This document shows positions 23,400-35,137 of a stretch of 64,000 nt of DNA, piece after piece. The first letter of the stretch is position 1, and each line of letters begins with the position of its first letter. The translations under genes and the position numbers were made by a program. The notes beneath the pieces were generated by a model that saw nothing but the letters and a program-made list of their open reading frames with translations, did no database searches and was not told the origin of the DNA. The DNA comes from Stenocarpella maydis (taxonomy: Eukaryota > Ascomycota > Sordariomycetes > Diaporthales > Diaporthaceae), in the NCBI GenBank assembly GCA_002270565.1, contig NQMI01000041.1, positions 248,001 through 312,000 of the forward strand, in the 5' to 3' direction.

Positions 23400-26300
23400 A
23401 TTTTGACGGCGGCATCTAAGCTTTTGTTGATAGACTGACAAAACTAACTACCTGACCCAATAACTCCGCACAGATTTACCAAATAACAATGACCATAACG
23501 CTGAAACCAACCGCGGCCACCACCATTTGGCACATCAGTAAACATCTAGGTCGGTGTTGTAAACCATCCATTCCACCCTTTCTTATGCGCCTACACTGAA
23601 TATGAATGCACGGGGCATATTCTGAGAAGTCATGTCAAGCTGCCGTGTGCCATGGCCTCAGGAATGGGACACTGCCATTGGTATTCAGATGCGCTGCTTT
23701 CACCAATTAAGCGAAACCCGGCAACTTTTGACCGTCTTCTTGGCTTCGGCAAACAGAAAAATCCCCCCAGTCTTCTCATTCGACCCTCTAGTTAGCTTCG
23801 GGATCTACCGGGGACCATTTCCTCGACATTGTCTCAGGTCCCGCGTCTGATCGGGGCAGATCTGCGCGGAAACTTGAAGAACTTCGATGCCTTTAGAGGT
23901 TCCATTATTGGACGAAAGTATATCAAGTATAAGTTGATGTCTTTCACGGCGGATACGATGAGAAGTTCTAAACATAATTGAATTACAAAGCAGCGCTGGC
24001 ATTATCAATCTGTTTCGAGGATAATTCCATTATGCTCATGCGGCTATGAAGCCGTATCGCAGTGTGATACTCTGGTGTCATTATTGATCTTATAAATACT
24101 CAGGGAATTGGAACTGACCTTGAAACGCTGAAAGAGAGGAACCCCTCTGGCCAAATTGCTTCCTTGACCCGTCGTTCGCCTTGGTTGTCTTGTCATGTTC
24201 GATTTGAACGCGATCCCAGAATGCATATGATATGGTACTCTCCCGAACCAGACGTATATAAATTTAGCATCTTGAGACTGTGGTTCAAGGCCCTGTTGAA
24301 GCTATTTCCAAATGCGAAATCAAGCATCTACAGTACCCGGGAAGTCAGGCAGTGTGCATGCTGCCGACAGAGCAGTCTAAAGATTGTGGCTGGCTTGAAT
24401 GCCGGTTCCAGTCTGTTTCACTGAAGTGAAATCGGCTGACCTGTGTCCTACTTCCCGCGTGGGGAAGGGAAAAAGCAAAGAATGCAGACAGCTGCGCGCT
24501 GGACGTGCATGAATTCTGCCGCCGTGTTGAGCAGCCGTGCTGAGTTCCAAAAGGCAACCCAAAGCTCAGCTCTGGTCGCCAAAGCATGTATGGTCTCCGA
24601 ATTCACTTCTACAGCCGCGTTCGATGGACTGGAATGGGTGAAGAAATACAAATTTCGAATGATGTATACATAAGCAGTTAATCTCCGCCCGTGAGCACTT
24701 GCGGTCATGGCAGAGGTGAAGAACTTCCAGAAGCTGAACTAGCTGGTCTTTTCTCTGAATTGTTCTTAGTCATAGAGTTGAACTGTCAAAAGGACTATGA
24801 TATCGTACTGAATAAAGGTAACCCCTAGCAAGTACCTCCCCCGCTTATTATCCCCACACCCATATACTATGGTAGAAGCTGGCAAATCTATACGAAATTA
24901 GGTATAGCGTGAGCAAGAAAATTGTAGGGGCTCCCTGCAGTGGGCGCCCAATAATACCTATACCACCATAGTAAACAAAGCCCTGGTTGGAGCACTCCGC
25001 AGATATCGTAATTTGATGTAAACCGTCTGCAACAGCAGCCTCACTCAGCGGGATCTCCAATATAGTGTACACAGCATGTGATAGCGATGCGGGATTCAAA
25101 TGGCCCAGCTTGAAGAGATGTGTTGTGCGTGGGGTGGCGCTGATCTTTGCTGAATACCGGAGTTTTTGCGGGCTGAGATTGAAAGGGTGGCAGGGTAGAG
25201 ATACAATATCCGACAGCTCGAGTAGTATCAGATGAGGTAGATATGTGGGAGAGCCCCCTTGACAGGGGAGCGAATTACTTAATATGAATCTACTTTGGGC
25301 GTGCTGTGGGTCTTGCGCCACAGTAAAGAGGCTTGAGGTATGCGTGGGGTTCTGCCGGGTGAGAGCGGCGGTTTAGATGGTGGTGGTCACACAGCGTCTA
25401 GCTAATGTACGGGTGCAACTTGAAGTTGAGCTGTGGTTTATGCGCATCCCGGACGCATCCCTTGGCTTGTGAGACGAGAACTCCCACCAGTGCCGCTGCC
25501 ACCTCGTTGTGATACCGCACTGATGGAATGAATGTACATAGGTAGTTAGTTATATTCAGGGGAATCAATCAAATCATTACCATGGAGCTTTCAAATACTT
25601 CAGCCCACAGGTATCTGTATGGGCCAAGCTGGGCGGAACTCAGTACCCTTCCAGATGTGCGAAATACGTGCCTTGGTACCCAGGTAGATTGCGGGAATCA
25701 GAGGTAAAGTGCTGCCCTCCTTGGTGTTTGCCTTCTTCAAGGGTATCCCATGGAGTATTGGGCACCCTGCGTCAAGCCTTCCTGCAGGATGGAGTCGAGG
25801 CCTTCCCATCAAACCCATTGCTTTCACTTGACCGGCGTGGAGTACGTCTCGCTTGCACGTCATATGGCAGGTCGTACTTCCCACCACTTTTGACGGGTTT
25901 CCGCACCCGGTATCTCTGAAAGTCACACAGCGGGGACGAGGAGCTACCAGCAGACGCATCTTTGCATGCCTTACTCTAGGATGGTGGCACAATGACGTCC
26001 GCAAATTCACACGATGCATCAATTTCTGCAAAAGAGACGCGCCTTGCGGTGCTTTCAGGCCGAAAACGTTGCGCCTAAGATATGGAGTCCGTCAGACGCT
26101 TTGGCGCCCATCGTCCCGAGTGGGTCTCAAAGCTGTCAGTCATCGTCCGGTGGGTATCTCAGACACCGTCAAGACATCACCCGGAAAACCTCCTTTGGGA
26201 GGCCGAAGTGATCTGGGAGCTAGTCCAAAATGACTCAGGCCTGCCGTAATAGACGCAGCACACGCAATCTCAGTCCAATATGAACCTATGAGGCGTCGTC

Positions 26301-26821
26301 CCTCGAAAGGTTCGGCTGAGTCCGACACAGTGACCAGCATGCACATGCAAGACGGAGCTCTGTGCCAGCGGGCAGAATATCCCATTGATGGAACTGTTGC
26401 GAGCAATTCATTGAGCGCCGATCGGTAGGTTGTGGCCGATACAAAATATTGCACACATTTTCAGGCCCTCAAACCATGAGTAACCTCTAATCCCGTGGGA
26501 TCGCGGCTGGAGAAACAGTACCAGCAGATATGTCAGCTACATTAAATCACCACTATGGCTTGAATTTGGTGATCTGAATCAGCTAAAGGGATGGGGGTGA
26601 ATCTTGGGTTATCTTCATGAATCTTCGATCAGGCAGAAGTGCATAAGCCTAGATCCATGGCCAAGACCATCACTCGACGATAATGCCTGCCTATGCACAT
26701 GTGAGTGTATGTAGTAATTAGGTAGAGATCTTTGAGGGCGACGTAATATGTTACACATGCCCCATGGATTATTTCAGATGGGTGACCAGCGAGGGGGGGA
26801 CTTTTGGTGCTGTCCTTGATG

Positions 26822-26829
26822 TATATAAA
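26822..26829 (+). promoter_or_regulatory. TATA box of the aquaporin gene
   Basis: TATATAAA lies about 125 bases upstream of the aquaporin ATG, a suitable distance for a fungal core promoter with a ~90-base leader. Inference from position and motif. Confidence 0.45.
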
Positions 26830-26952
26830 CCAAGACACAATATCCTACCTAGGAAGATAATCAATTCGCTCTTCTTGCTCAACCATCTTAGACAGACGAT
26901 CAAGTCTTTATTATATCATTGAAAGCAAATCCAGCATACCACTACTGGCGAT

Positions 26953-28192
26953 ATGGCACCTCAAGATGGCCAACAACGACCCACAGCTACCAAGAAGCAG
27001 GTTTCCTACACGACTCCAGCCCCTGCTACCACCGCCCAACATGACTTCGGACTCGAACACCATTCCTCGTCCCCTAACCGGGCATCATTCGACAAGCCCG
27101 CGTCCGGAGGGTCCGAGAAGCCATTCGCGGAGGACCTAGAGGCTGGGCGCCAAAGGGGGTCCCAGACTCGACCAACCCTTTTCGATCGGACCTTCACCCA
27201 GCAGTTCCGAGCCGCAGAGATGGGCGAAGGCGAGCTGGACTTTGCTGCCCTCTCCCAAAAAGAGAAGCGGCAGGTAGTCAAGTCCGGAGTGCACTCTTAC
27301 ATTCTGGATGCAAACTTCAAGAACCGTACGCAAGCCATTGGACAGGCTCCGGAGCTAGGCTGACCCGTGTTCAAACAACAGATGTCGTCGCCGCCCTGGG
27401 CGAGTTTGTCGGGACGACCATGTTTCTTTTCTTTGCCTTCACGGGCACTGCTGTCGCCACTATCCCGTCTGGTGATGGCTCAACAGACTTTGATATTTCG
27501 GTTCAGACATACATTGCCCTCTGCTTTGGCTTTTCCCTCATGGTCAATGTCTGGGTCTTTTATCGCATCTCAGGTGGTCTGTTCAACCCTGCGGTGAGTA
27601 TCTATTTCAACTCCGGACCACGATATCCCGGATTTGGACCATGTTCCTCCTAGTTACATCAGCTGATAGCTAGCCCACCACTGGGTCACGGCAGGTCACT
27701 CTTGCCCTCACTTTGATTAAAGCCATCACGCCCATTCGGGCTCTATTTGTTTTCGTCGCTCAACTCCTCGGCGGCATTGCAGCAGCCGGCCTTGCAGAAT
27801 GCATGTTCCCGACCAGGCTAAGCGTCAGCACCACCCTGAGCGATGGTGTCTCCCTCGCGCAGGGTGTGTTTATCGAAGCTATTCTGACCTTTGAACTGGT
27901 GTTCACTATATTCATGCTTGCTGCCGAGAAGCACCGCGCCACCTTTGTCGCCCCCGTCGGCATTGGTCTCGCGCTCTTCATCGCTGAGATGAGCGGTGTT
28001 TACTATACGGGCGGGAGTCTGAACCCGGCCCGTAGCCTGGGACCGTGTGTCGTCGCGGCAGATTTCCCCAGCGAACACTGGATTTACTGGGTTGGCCCAT
28101 TTTTCGGATCCCTGGTAGCTTTTGGGCTTTACAAGGCTGTTAAGCTGTTGCGCTACGAGAAGGCGAACCCAGGCCAGGACTCGAACGAGTAG
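26953..28192 (+). CDS. Aquaporin (MIP family water/solute channel)
   Basis: Exons 26953-27325, 27382-27593 and 27695-28192 give 360 residues. Intron 1 (donor GTACGC, 56 nt) joins the halves as NFKNH-VVAALGEFVGT, the usual start of helix 1. Both pore motifs are intact: NPA in GGLFNPAVTLAL, formed across intron 2, and NPAR in GGSLNPARSLGP. Six membrane helices can be placed, from LGEFVGTTMFLFFAF to WVGPFFGSLVAFGLY. The N-terminus is a long polar extension of about 120 residues before helix 1, as in several fungal aquaporins, probably cytosolic and regulatory. The C-terminal tail is short (KLLRYEKANPGQDSNE). Expected role: water movement, possibly other small solutes, across plasma or internal membranes. 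The Arg after the second NPA fits a water-selective filter. TATA box about 125 bases upstream. Confidence 0.93.
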
Positions 28193-28836
28193 ATGTCCCA
28201 GGAATGGGTACTCTGGGCTACTAGTTACAGTTATGGGAGAACGAGAATCAGGAAGCAACGAAGAAAGGCGGGTGGCGCGACCTTGGGCACGTTGGGCTAA
28301 GGATCTCCCCCTGGTTTCATTCCATCCATTGCTTGGTTTGTCTGTCTGTCTGAGATGTGGTGGAAAGAATGCAATTTCACGGTTGGAGGCGGTGATTGTA
28401 GTCTGTTGCTCTTGATAGTCATGACACATTTCTGCGTGATGAAGGAGATACACCCTCGATGCAGTGCAATACAACTCAGGTCTGAACTCACTGCCCGTAA
28501 ATGAAGCCCATAGCTATCGGGACATGATAACACCTTGTACATGGGCCATATCTCGATACGTTGATATCGACTAACTAAACTTATTTTTGCTACGGACGAG
28601 ATAGACCGGGTTGTAGTACGCTATGGTGCGCTGGAGGGGTAACTCTATAAAGCTCCTATTTTATTATTATATATACGCCCCTAATTTGCTTCATATATAG
28701 TTATCCTATTAAAACCTCACTTTTTGTATAGTTTTTTTTAAAAAAAAATATTAGACTTCAAAGTAAATCTCTGAATATAAGTTATGATATCTATTATGAA
28801 ACTATTCTTATAATACATTAATAAAGTATCGTTCAA
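28193..28836. other. Intergenic region, AT-rich end
   Basis: 3' flank of the aquaporin gene, then a strongly AT-rich stretch (about 28,650-28,850) typical of mutated repeat DNA in this window. Confidence 0.5.
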
Positions 28837-29845
28837 ATGGATACGTCGCAATTTGAACTAAGCTAAGCGAAGGACCGCCTTACCACACTTGCTGAAATCG
28901 CTGACCACAAGTTCGACGGGATTTATCGCATACTTCAGGACCTACTCGCTTTTCATGAAGAGTCACTCAACGTGGAAGATAAAATACGCCTTCAGGAACT
29001 TGTCGTTTTATTCAAGACAACAGACTACAATAGGCTGATGAGACATAATCCCACTCGTGTGCCAAGGACCTGTATGTGGTTTTGCAACCACAGCACATTC
29101 AACGGTTGGCTTGCAAGAGAAGACGGGCTTCTCTTGGTGTCTGCAGATCTCGGGTGTGGCAAGTCAACCTTAGCACGTTGCTTGGTTGAGGAGGTGTTCC
29201 CACAACAAGATCCTGAACGCAAGGTCAGTCATTTGACGCGGAATAGAGTTTCAATTCAACACTCTTACTGATGATTTTCTCGCAGGTTCTTCAGTTCTTC
29301 TTCAAGGATACTAAGGACCAGAAACGTCTTGATACCGCCATTTGTGCTTTACTTCATCAGCTGCTTCTGGATAATCTCGACCTCCTACGCAAGGCTGCAA
29401 AGTCACATAAGGCAATCAGGGAGTATCATCACGAACAAGTCTAGGGATCTCTTCGAAATTCTACTCAAAGCCTGCAGAAATTTCACAGGTGACATCATCT
29501 GCGAGCTTGATGCCCTTGACAAATGCCACCCAGGCGAGGCTCTTGCACTTATTCAATATATCATGGAAAATGCGGGAAGAAGATTTGAAAGTAAAATTCA
29601 TCATTACTACACGTGGATATCCGAGACTTGTGAATCAATTTTGGGCATACGGGCCCGGGCTGATACACCTCGATGGTGATGGATGGCATGAGAACGACGC
29701 AATGCAACAGGAAATCGAAATTGTTCTGGACTACAAGTTGACCCGTCTGTTCAGGATGAAAGGTCTCGACCAGCAGCACGAGCGGAGATCTGCAATTGCG
29801 GAAGCTCTTCGGTTGAAGGATTCCAAGCAACGGACTTACCTCTAG
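28837..29845 (+). pseudogene. Broken NACHT-NTPase gene
   Basis: From ATG 28837 the frame has an in-frame TAA at 28864-28866, then reads 120 residues of helical sequence and a P-loop, SADLGCGKSTLA, at about 29142-29175. A plausible 62-nt intron (GTCAGT...CGCAG, 29224-29285) leads to VLQFFFKDTKDQKRLDTAI, then a TAG at 29442. Sense continues in another frame with the Walker B-like IICELDALDKC (near 29,500), and shifts again near 29,590 to VKFIITTRGYPRL (normally the sensor-1 strand, with TSRP). These are NACHT motifs in the correct order, with at least one nonsense codon and two frameshifts. It is distinct in sequence from the NACHT gene at 19.7 kb. The TAA could derive from CAA by C-to-T change. 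Confidence 0.75.
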
Positions 29846-30390
29846 CTGAAGCTCATAAGTATTCAAAATCATGGAACGGATACCTTGGAAGTCAGCCAGC
29901 GACTGGAAGAAAGTGATTCTTGCCCCGCTCAAGATCGTGAATGATGCGTACGCAACACTGTTGCAGAGCGTTCCCAAGGAAGATCTCGGTTGCGTTCGAG
30001 CCGGGCTTCTTGGATGCCGCAGGACGAACAGGCCGCCAGTGCGTGGCGGGCGAGTAGAGGAGGCAATCGGGATTGATATAGATTAGCCGTACCGGCCACG
30101 CGGCGGATGCCTGTCAGGAGCTGGCCTATCAGGTCGGGGCCTGTGGGCTTGGAGCAGGGCCTTACCGGTCAACAGTCATACGGCAAAAGGCAAGCTGGTC
30201 TCTTTTATACAAATGCTCCAGTCCCAGCCAAGCCGTTGAGGAATGATGAGTGTGGGGGCCCAGCCCTAAACGGATAGATCGATGTTGAGGGAGAGAAGCC
30301 GCCGGTGTAAGTATTAAACTTCGTCCGCAATTACCATCCGGCCGAGCGGACCCTCATATCCGCGTCAACTCGAAAGACAAGCTCGGCAAG
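29846..30390. other. Region between two pseudogenes
   Basis: Moderately GC-rich. Short protein-like frames occur but none can be assigned. The frame leading into the next pseudogene is open upstream of its ATG (from about 30,316), so that gene may start earlier. Confidence 0.35.
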
Positions 30391-31656
30391 ATGGGTTTAT
30401 CTATGTCCATTCCCAGCAATTACCAGCCTGACGCCGACCTCGATGAGATAATACGTGCCTGGAGAGTACAGAACTGGCCGAGGAGATTGAGTGTTGGGAA
30501 GACACGTACAGGGAACGATTGGCCCGGAGGGTCATATTCCCCTACAGGCCGAGTTTCAGGGACGTATCTACCTGTCTAGCATGTGAACCCCTCTGGGGCT
30601 TCATCTCAAAACCGTTCTCAGGGAAACTCTACCCGGAGTTTGTGGTGAAAACCCAAATTGTGACCTCGCGAAATCGTTGCTCTCCACGATATGCCAGGCC
30701 AACACCGGAGCCATGAGCGAAGAGCTTAAAGTGAGGACAAAGGCGGAACTGCATAGTATGCTCCACCGGGGGCTGGGGTATGAGATCTTGGGGCACCTCG
30801 CGCGCCTTTTGTTCTGTCAGTGTGATGAAACCAGCCCCGTCTCCCTCCCCTTCCCGGCCCCCTCCCTGGTCGGTGGCTACGCCGCCCCCCGGAGCTGTTC
30901 AACAGATACCTTGTCATGAGCATCCTGAGCAAAGCCACCGCCGTCTATTTTGAGCAAGTATCCATGCGGTGTTATCGCCGCGAAAACTGGGGTGGCGACA
31001 ATGGCTCGCCCCCCCCCCCCCGGGGTGGCTCTACAGCAATGGCTGTGTCCATACAGCGCAGGCTTTTATCGAGGCGTGGGAGGAGGCCAACCGCCTCAGC
31101 GGGGAGGTGGCAAATAGGCAGCAGAGGCCCTGGCTTGTCGCGCTGGAAGGACAGCCGGGCCCCTGCGGTGCCATAGAGGATGCCATACGCACACGCGGGC
31201 TCATCTGCCAAGGGCTACAAGACGCGCAGAACAAAGCCGGTCGGCCCCGAGGATCCACATACGTGGGTTGAGCACGGGTTCGAGTCGGGGCCGATATACC
31301 GGTCCATAATTATCATAGCTGACGAACAGCCGGAGTTGATAAGACGGGCACGGCGAAGAACCCAGGCTGAAACACGCAACATCTTCTTTGAACACACCAG
31401 CGTCCTGCTCGTCTATACCGGCGATAAAGGCCACCTGAGTGCGCCGGTTGACTTGTCAGCGCTAACCGCCGCCGGGCTCACTCTGCCGCTTGATCGGACC
31501 TACGGGCTGACGCTGGTCAACCCGGGGACATAGGTTGTCCGGGTGCGGCTCCGCACGGCGGTGCGCTTCGTCCTGGATCTCGAGAGGTGCGAGGTCAACC
31601 TTAATGGCGATCTCTGTGGGCTTGAGCCGACCGAGGACCCTCTCGGGCGTTCGTGA
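30391..31656 (+). pseudogene. Unrecognised gene broken by several frameshifts
   Basis: Protein-like sense moves between all three plus frames. In order: MGLSMSIPSNYQPDADL (30391), then LAEEIECWEDTYRERLARRV and STCLACEPLWGFISKPF (to about 30,650), then LLSTICQANTGAMSEELKVR with HRGLGYEILGHLARLLFCQ (to about 30,820), ELFNRYLVMSILSKATAVYF (about 30,890-30,950), GWLYSNGCVHTAQAFIEAWE (about 31,025-31,090), and finally IYRSIIIIADEQPELIRRAR (about 31,295-31,350) to a stop near 31,656 after one internal TAG. Some switches could be introns (GTATCC at 30957), but not all have splice sites. A C13 run at 31009-31021 sits at one switch. Composition is GC-rich, so decay was by indels rather than C-to-T mutation. 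No family recognised. Confidence 0.4.
31009..31021 (+). repeat. C13 homopolymer
   Basis: Thirteen C residues. This is a likely indel hotspot or sequencing-error site inside the broken unknown gene. Confidence 0.9.
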
Positions 31657-31999
31657 TGCGAGTCAACCAAATTGTCCGGGAGTTTTAGATCTAACGCTGG
31701 GTCTTTGAGGAGGCTGGGAAAGATACTCGAAGTCACGGGATCTGGGAAACTTGCGAGAGGGTCCTTCAGATCAAGCATGATGGGTCCGGCGCGATTATTC
31801 ACACAAAACTTTGGAAGGATAATCTTCGTGTTGATCTATATTATTCCGTCTATGTCTAGTAGTCAGTAGTAATGGGAGCCATCTCGCTTTCTAAGCCATG
31901 CCACTGTATAGCCGCCATTTTAATAACGCCTGGCAAAAATACACGATCAAACACGGTTTCCTGTCAGGAGGACTGGCTCACCCGAGAACTGTTCGCCAT
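31657..31999. other. Intergenic region
   Basis: Nothing recognised; 3' flank of the PPPDE gene. Confidence 0.4.
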
Positions 32000-33812
32000 C
32001 TACGGCCTCCGCAGACCCTTCCCGAGCAACTCGTCACCAATCTCTTGAACCAGCGGCATATCCTTGAACGCGCCCTTCTTGGCCTTGACCGTGTCCTCGG
32101 CGGCCATGGCCCTCAGCAGGTCGACCAGCTCCCCGTCCATCGGCGCGAGGTACGTTAGGTAACCCAGGGCGAGCAGCATGCCCTGCAGCGCCTCGGCTGA
32201 CTCGCCCTCCTGGGCGATGGCCTCGAGCAGCGAGGCTGCCAGCTCGATCTGGTCAGCCTCGGGGAGCGCCCCGTCGCCGCCGCCCCCCGGGGCCGCGCGC
32301 CGCCTGTGGTTGTTGGCCAGAGCGACGTTGAACAGCAGCGAGGCGGCGGCGACGCGGACGTTGCTGTGGTTGTCGTCCAGGAAGCTGGCCGATATCAGGC
32401 CCGTGACTGCGGACCGCAGGCCCTCGTGCGTCAGGATCTGGTCTGGGTAGAGGGGGCTGGTGAAGAGGTTGCATGCCATCTGCAGCGTGACGAGCCTCAG
32501 GGCGTACGGGCAGTCTCTCAGGCTGTTGACGTGTGAGAGCAGCGATAGGATGGTGGCGTGGTCCTTCTCCTCGGCGAAGAAGCCGCTGAGACGGGGGTCC
32601 GCGAGGCCACAACGGAGGAGGTCGACGAGTGTGAACATGAGCTCGGGTGGCAAGGTACTTGGCGAGGCCTGGAGAAATTGTGTAAGGCTTTGCATATCGG
32701 GAAGCGGATCGTTGGCAGGGCCTTCTTCACGGCGAGCCTCTATAAAATGCGAGAGGGCCTTTACGGCCTCGTGGTCTGCGGCAGGGCCCATCTTCGCCAG
32801 GAGTTTCTGCAGTGGTGGAACCTTAGTGAAGAGGACAGGCTTGGCTTCCGGGTTCTGCAAGCTCGGCAGCCTCAGTGAAGCATGGGGATGAGCGGGGTGT
32901 GCCATCTGGACGAGCAGCTGGACATTTCCGCGGAGGGCCGCCTGGTCGGCCCCGGACCACCTGTTCTCTTCCTTGCCGTGTAAAAAGGTGATGAAGGTGG
33001 GAGTGGCTCGGACCGAGTACCGACTGCCAACATCGAACGCTTGCGAGATGTCAACCTTGATAAGCACCGCCTTGTCCCCGACCTCGGCTGCTAGCTCGTC
33101 ATAGAGGGGATAGAGCACCTTGCACGGGGCACAAGTTGCGGAGGTGAAGAATACAACGGCGCATGACTTTTGGCGGCTTGAGAGCAGTGATTCGAGCTCT
33201 TGTGAGCTGGTGACGGTCTGGACCTTGGCCTGCTGCTGCTGAACCTGCGGGTGTCCACCCGCAGATGTTTGCTTGCCGTTCTGGATGCCCCAGATTCCCT
33301 GTCGGCTCTGCCTGCCTGCCTCGACCTGCTGGTTCAGAGCGGGCATGAGCATCCTCCCCATTGGCGACTGCAGGACAGCATCGGGCATGTGGAGGATATG
33401 GTCTGGTATCCCCTTGCCCACGAGGAATGTGGCCAAGTCATTTGAAAAATTGTTGCAGTTGTGCTTCCACAAGTCATAGGCCTGTGGTGGCGTCAGCTAC
33501 GGGGGGAGACACTCAGAACCGGGCCCGGACGATGCTTACTTGAAGGGTGTATACCTCTCTCAAGGAATCCAGATACGGCTCGATGACTTCCATGGGCAGC
33601 TCTGTCTTGCCGAGGAACAGGCGCTGCATGGGCTGGCCGAGATGAGAAGAGCCAGGGGTTATGGCGACGACGTTGCCGTCGTACACGTACTCGCGTCCAT
33701 CAAGCTCGATGGACGTGTGATAGACGGCGTCGAGCTGGAAGCCCAGCAAGCCCATGGACATCTGCCGTGCAAGACCTTGGGAGAGGTCGTAGACGAGCAA
33801 ATGGACATCCAT
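32000..33812 (-). CDS. PPPDE (deSUMOylase-like) peptidase / thioredoxin / PUL-domain protein
   Basis: Two exons (33540-33812, then 32000-33481; 58-nt phase-0 intron with GTAAGC donor) give 584 residues. Residues ~1-150 are a PPPDE papain-fold domain: the catalytic His lies in DAVYHTSIEL and the Cys in WKHNCNNFSND, with the intron falling between them. A thioredoxin domain follows (about residues 170-285) with active site CAPC in FFTSATCAPCKVLYPLYDEL and the cis-Pro loop RATPTF. The last ~270 residues are helical armadillo-like repeats of the PUL type (SLLSHVNSLRDCPYALRLVT; SNVRVAAASLLFNVALA). This three-part order is known in fungi. PPPDE/DeSI enzymes remove SUMO or ubiquitin-like modifiers and PUL domains bind Cdc48/p97, so a role in modifier-dependent protein quality control is inferred. 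The gene is divergent from GDA1. Confidence 0.88.
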
Positions 33813-35137
33813 TGTAGTAGGAGTGCGAGAGGAGAGAAGAGTGAAAGAAGTTGACGGGTTGCGGGTACAGGATCAGATGTGGGATTGGATGACGGAGAAG
33901 AGAGGATAAGAAAACGACGGTGGGAAGAAGAGTGATTGATAGACGGGAGGAGAAATACTTGCCTCCTCACCTTGTCTTATGCAGTTCTAGTGCGGCGTGA
34001 TGTAGTCTGGGATGAAGTGAAGTTGAAGGCAGCAAGGAGACGCGGCGTTTAGGTTGGGCCCGTCAGAGGGCGACGAGCATCATCACCCGTCGTTGCCTCG
34101 TGCACGCATATCAGCAATCAATCATCGAACCTCGGCGAAGTCGAAAGACGGCGGACGGCAGCAGACGGAGGACGGAGGACGGCACGGGACGGTACAACGT
34201 GTGGCTGGACCTGCCGTCCGTCCCGTAACGCCACACCGGCAAACGCCACAGTTCTCCTTCCGTTTCTTCATAGATGTGCCTTGCTGCTTCTCCTTTTCCT
34301 GTACAAGTACGGAGTAGTGTCGACGTTGCCTCTGAGGCGTCAGGGGTCCAACCTGTCCAAGATTAGTGTCGATGCAAGGCCCTGCCCAGGCTAGAGGTTG
34401 GGGTTGTTCTCCACAGCTCGCCGCAGGGGCAAGGGACAAACAGCCGGTCCTACAGTCAGTCAGCCAGTTGAACGACCAAGCAAGGCCAAGCAGACGCGCG
34501 GTACAGTACGCACCTGCGCCGGCACATTAACGCATGCATGGGTAAATTGACTACACTACGTGAAATTCTGCATCACCCATCACTTACTCACTCAATCAAT
34601 CAATCTGCCATCAACTCGTCTCTACCCCTTCTCCCCTCCTTACCCCCCCCTTTTTTTCCTTTTTTTCTTCCCGTCTGTCCACTCACCTCGAATTGATTTG
34701 ACACAACTCCCACTAGATGCGCTGCTTGTGGTGCTAGCCTTGTCTTATCTCGAAGGCCAGCCAGCCAGCCATTTCCACAGGGAAACACTTTGTCCTCCTT
34801 TTTCCCTTTTCCCCCTACTTCTTCTCCCACCTTCCTTGCTACGTAAACGCTACGCCACGAGGTGGTCCCTTCTCGTCTGTCTCTCGCTTCGCCTATCTAT
34901 TCGCCTAGGCCTTATCGCGTTTAATGGAGGCCGTGGCTTGTGCTCGTCTCCACGAACTGCCTTAGCTACCACCACCTCCATAGTCCAGACCCTACCACCC
35001 ATCCCGCCCTTGCAGTTACTCAGTTGTTCTGAGTACTCGCTCCTCGTCGTCGTCGTCGTCGATACCCTCGTCGATCGGTACCTGCCAGTCGACAGCTGCT
35101 TTCGCGACCTCGTCGAACACAGGCGACCAACGCTCAC
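33813..35137. other. Divergent promoter region of the PPPDE and GDA1 genes
   Basis: About 1.3 kb with long pyrimidine-rich tracts near 34,620-34,850, typical of fungal leader regions, and C/T runs before the GDA1 start. No additional gene is supported. Confidence 0.5.

Larger units (their letters stand above)
23188..26952. other. Long intergenic region, no gene supported
   Basis: About 3.8 kb without a convincing gene. It includes the AC microsatellite near 23.4 kb. Open frames at 24.8-25.3 kb (-) and 25.6-26.2 kb (both strands) lack recognisable domains and good start contexts. Confidence 0.45.

Noticed and set aside
24848..25321. 157-codon minus-strand frame
   Set aside because: It lacks an ATG at its start, has no domain signal and no clear flanking exons. 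It remains possible as an isolated exon but is not supported.
25600..26233. Overlapping frames on both strands
   Set aside because: Neither strand shows motifs, start context or splice structure.
31255..31300. GGTTCGAGTC, tRNA B-box-like
   Set aside because: No matching A-box or acceptor stem around it, and it lies inside a protein-like frame.
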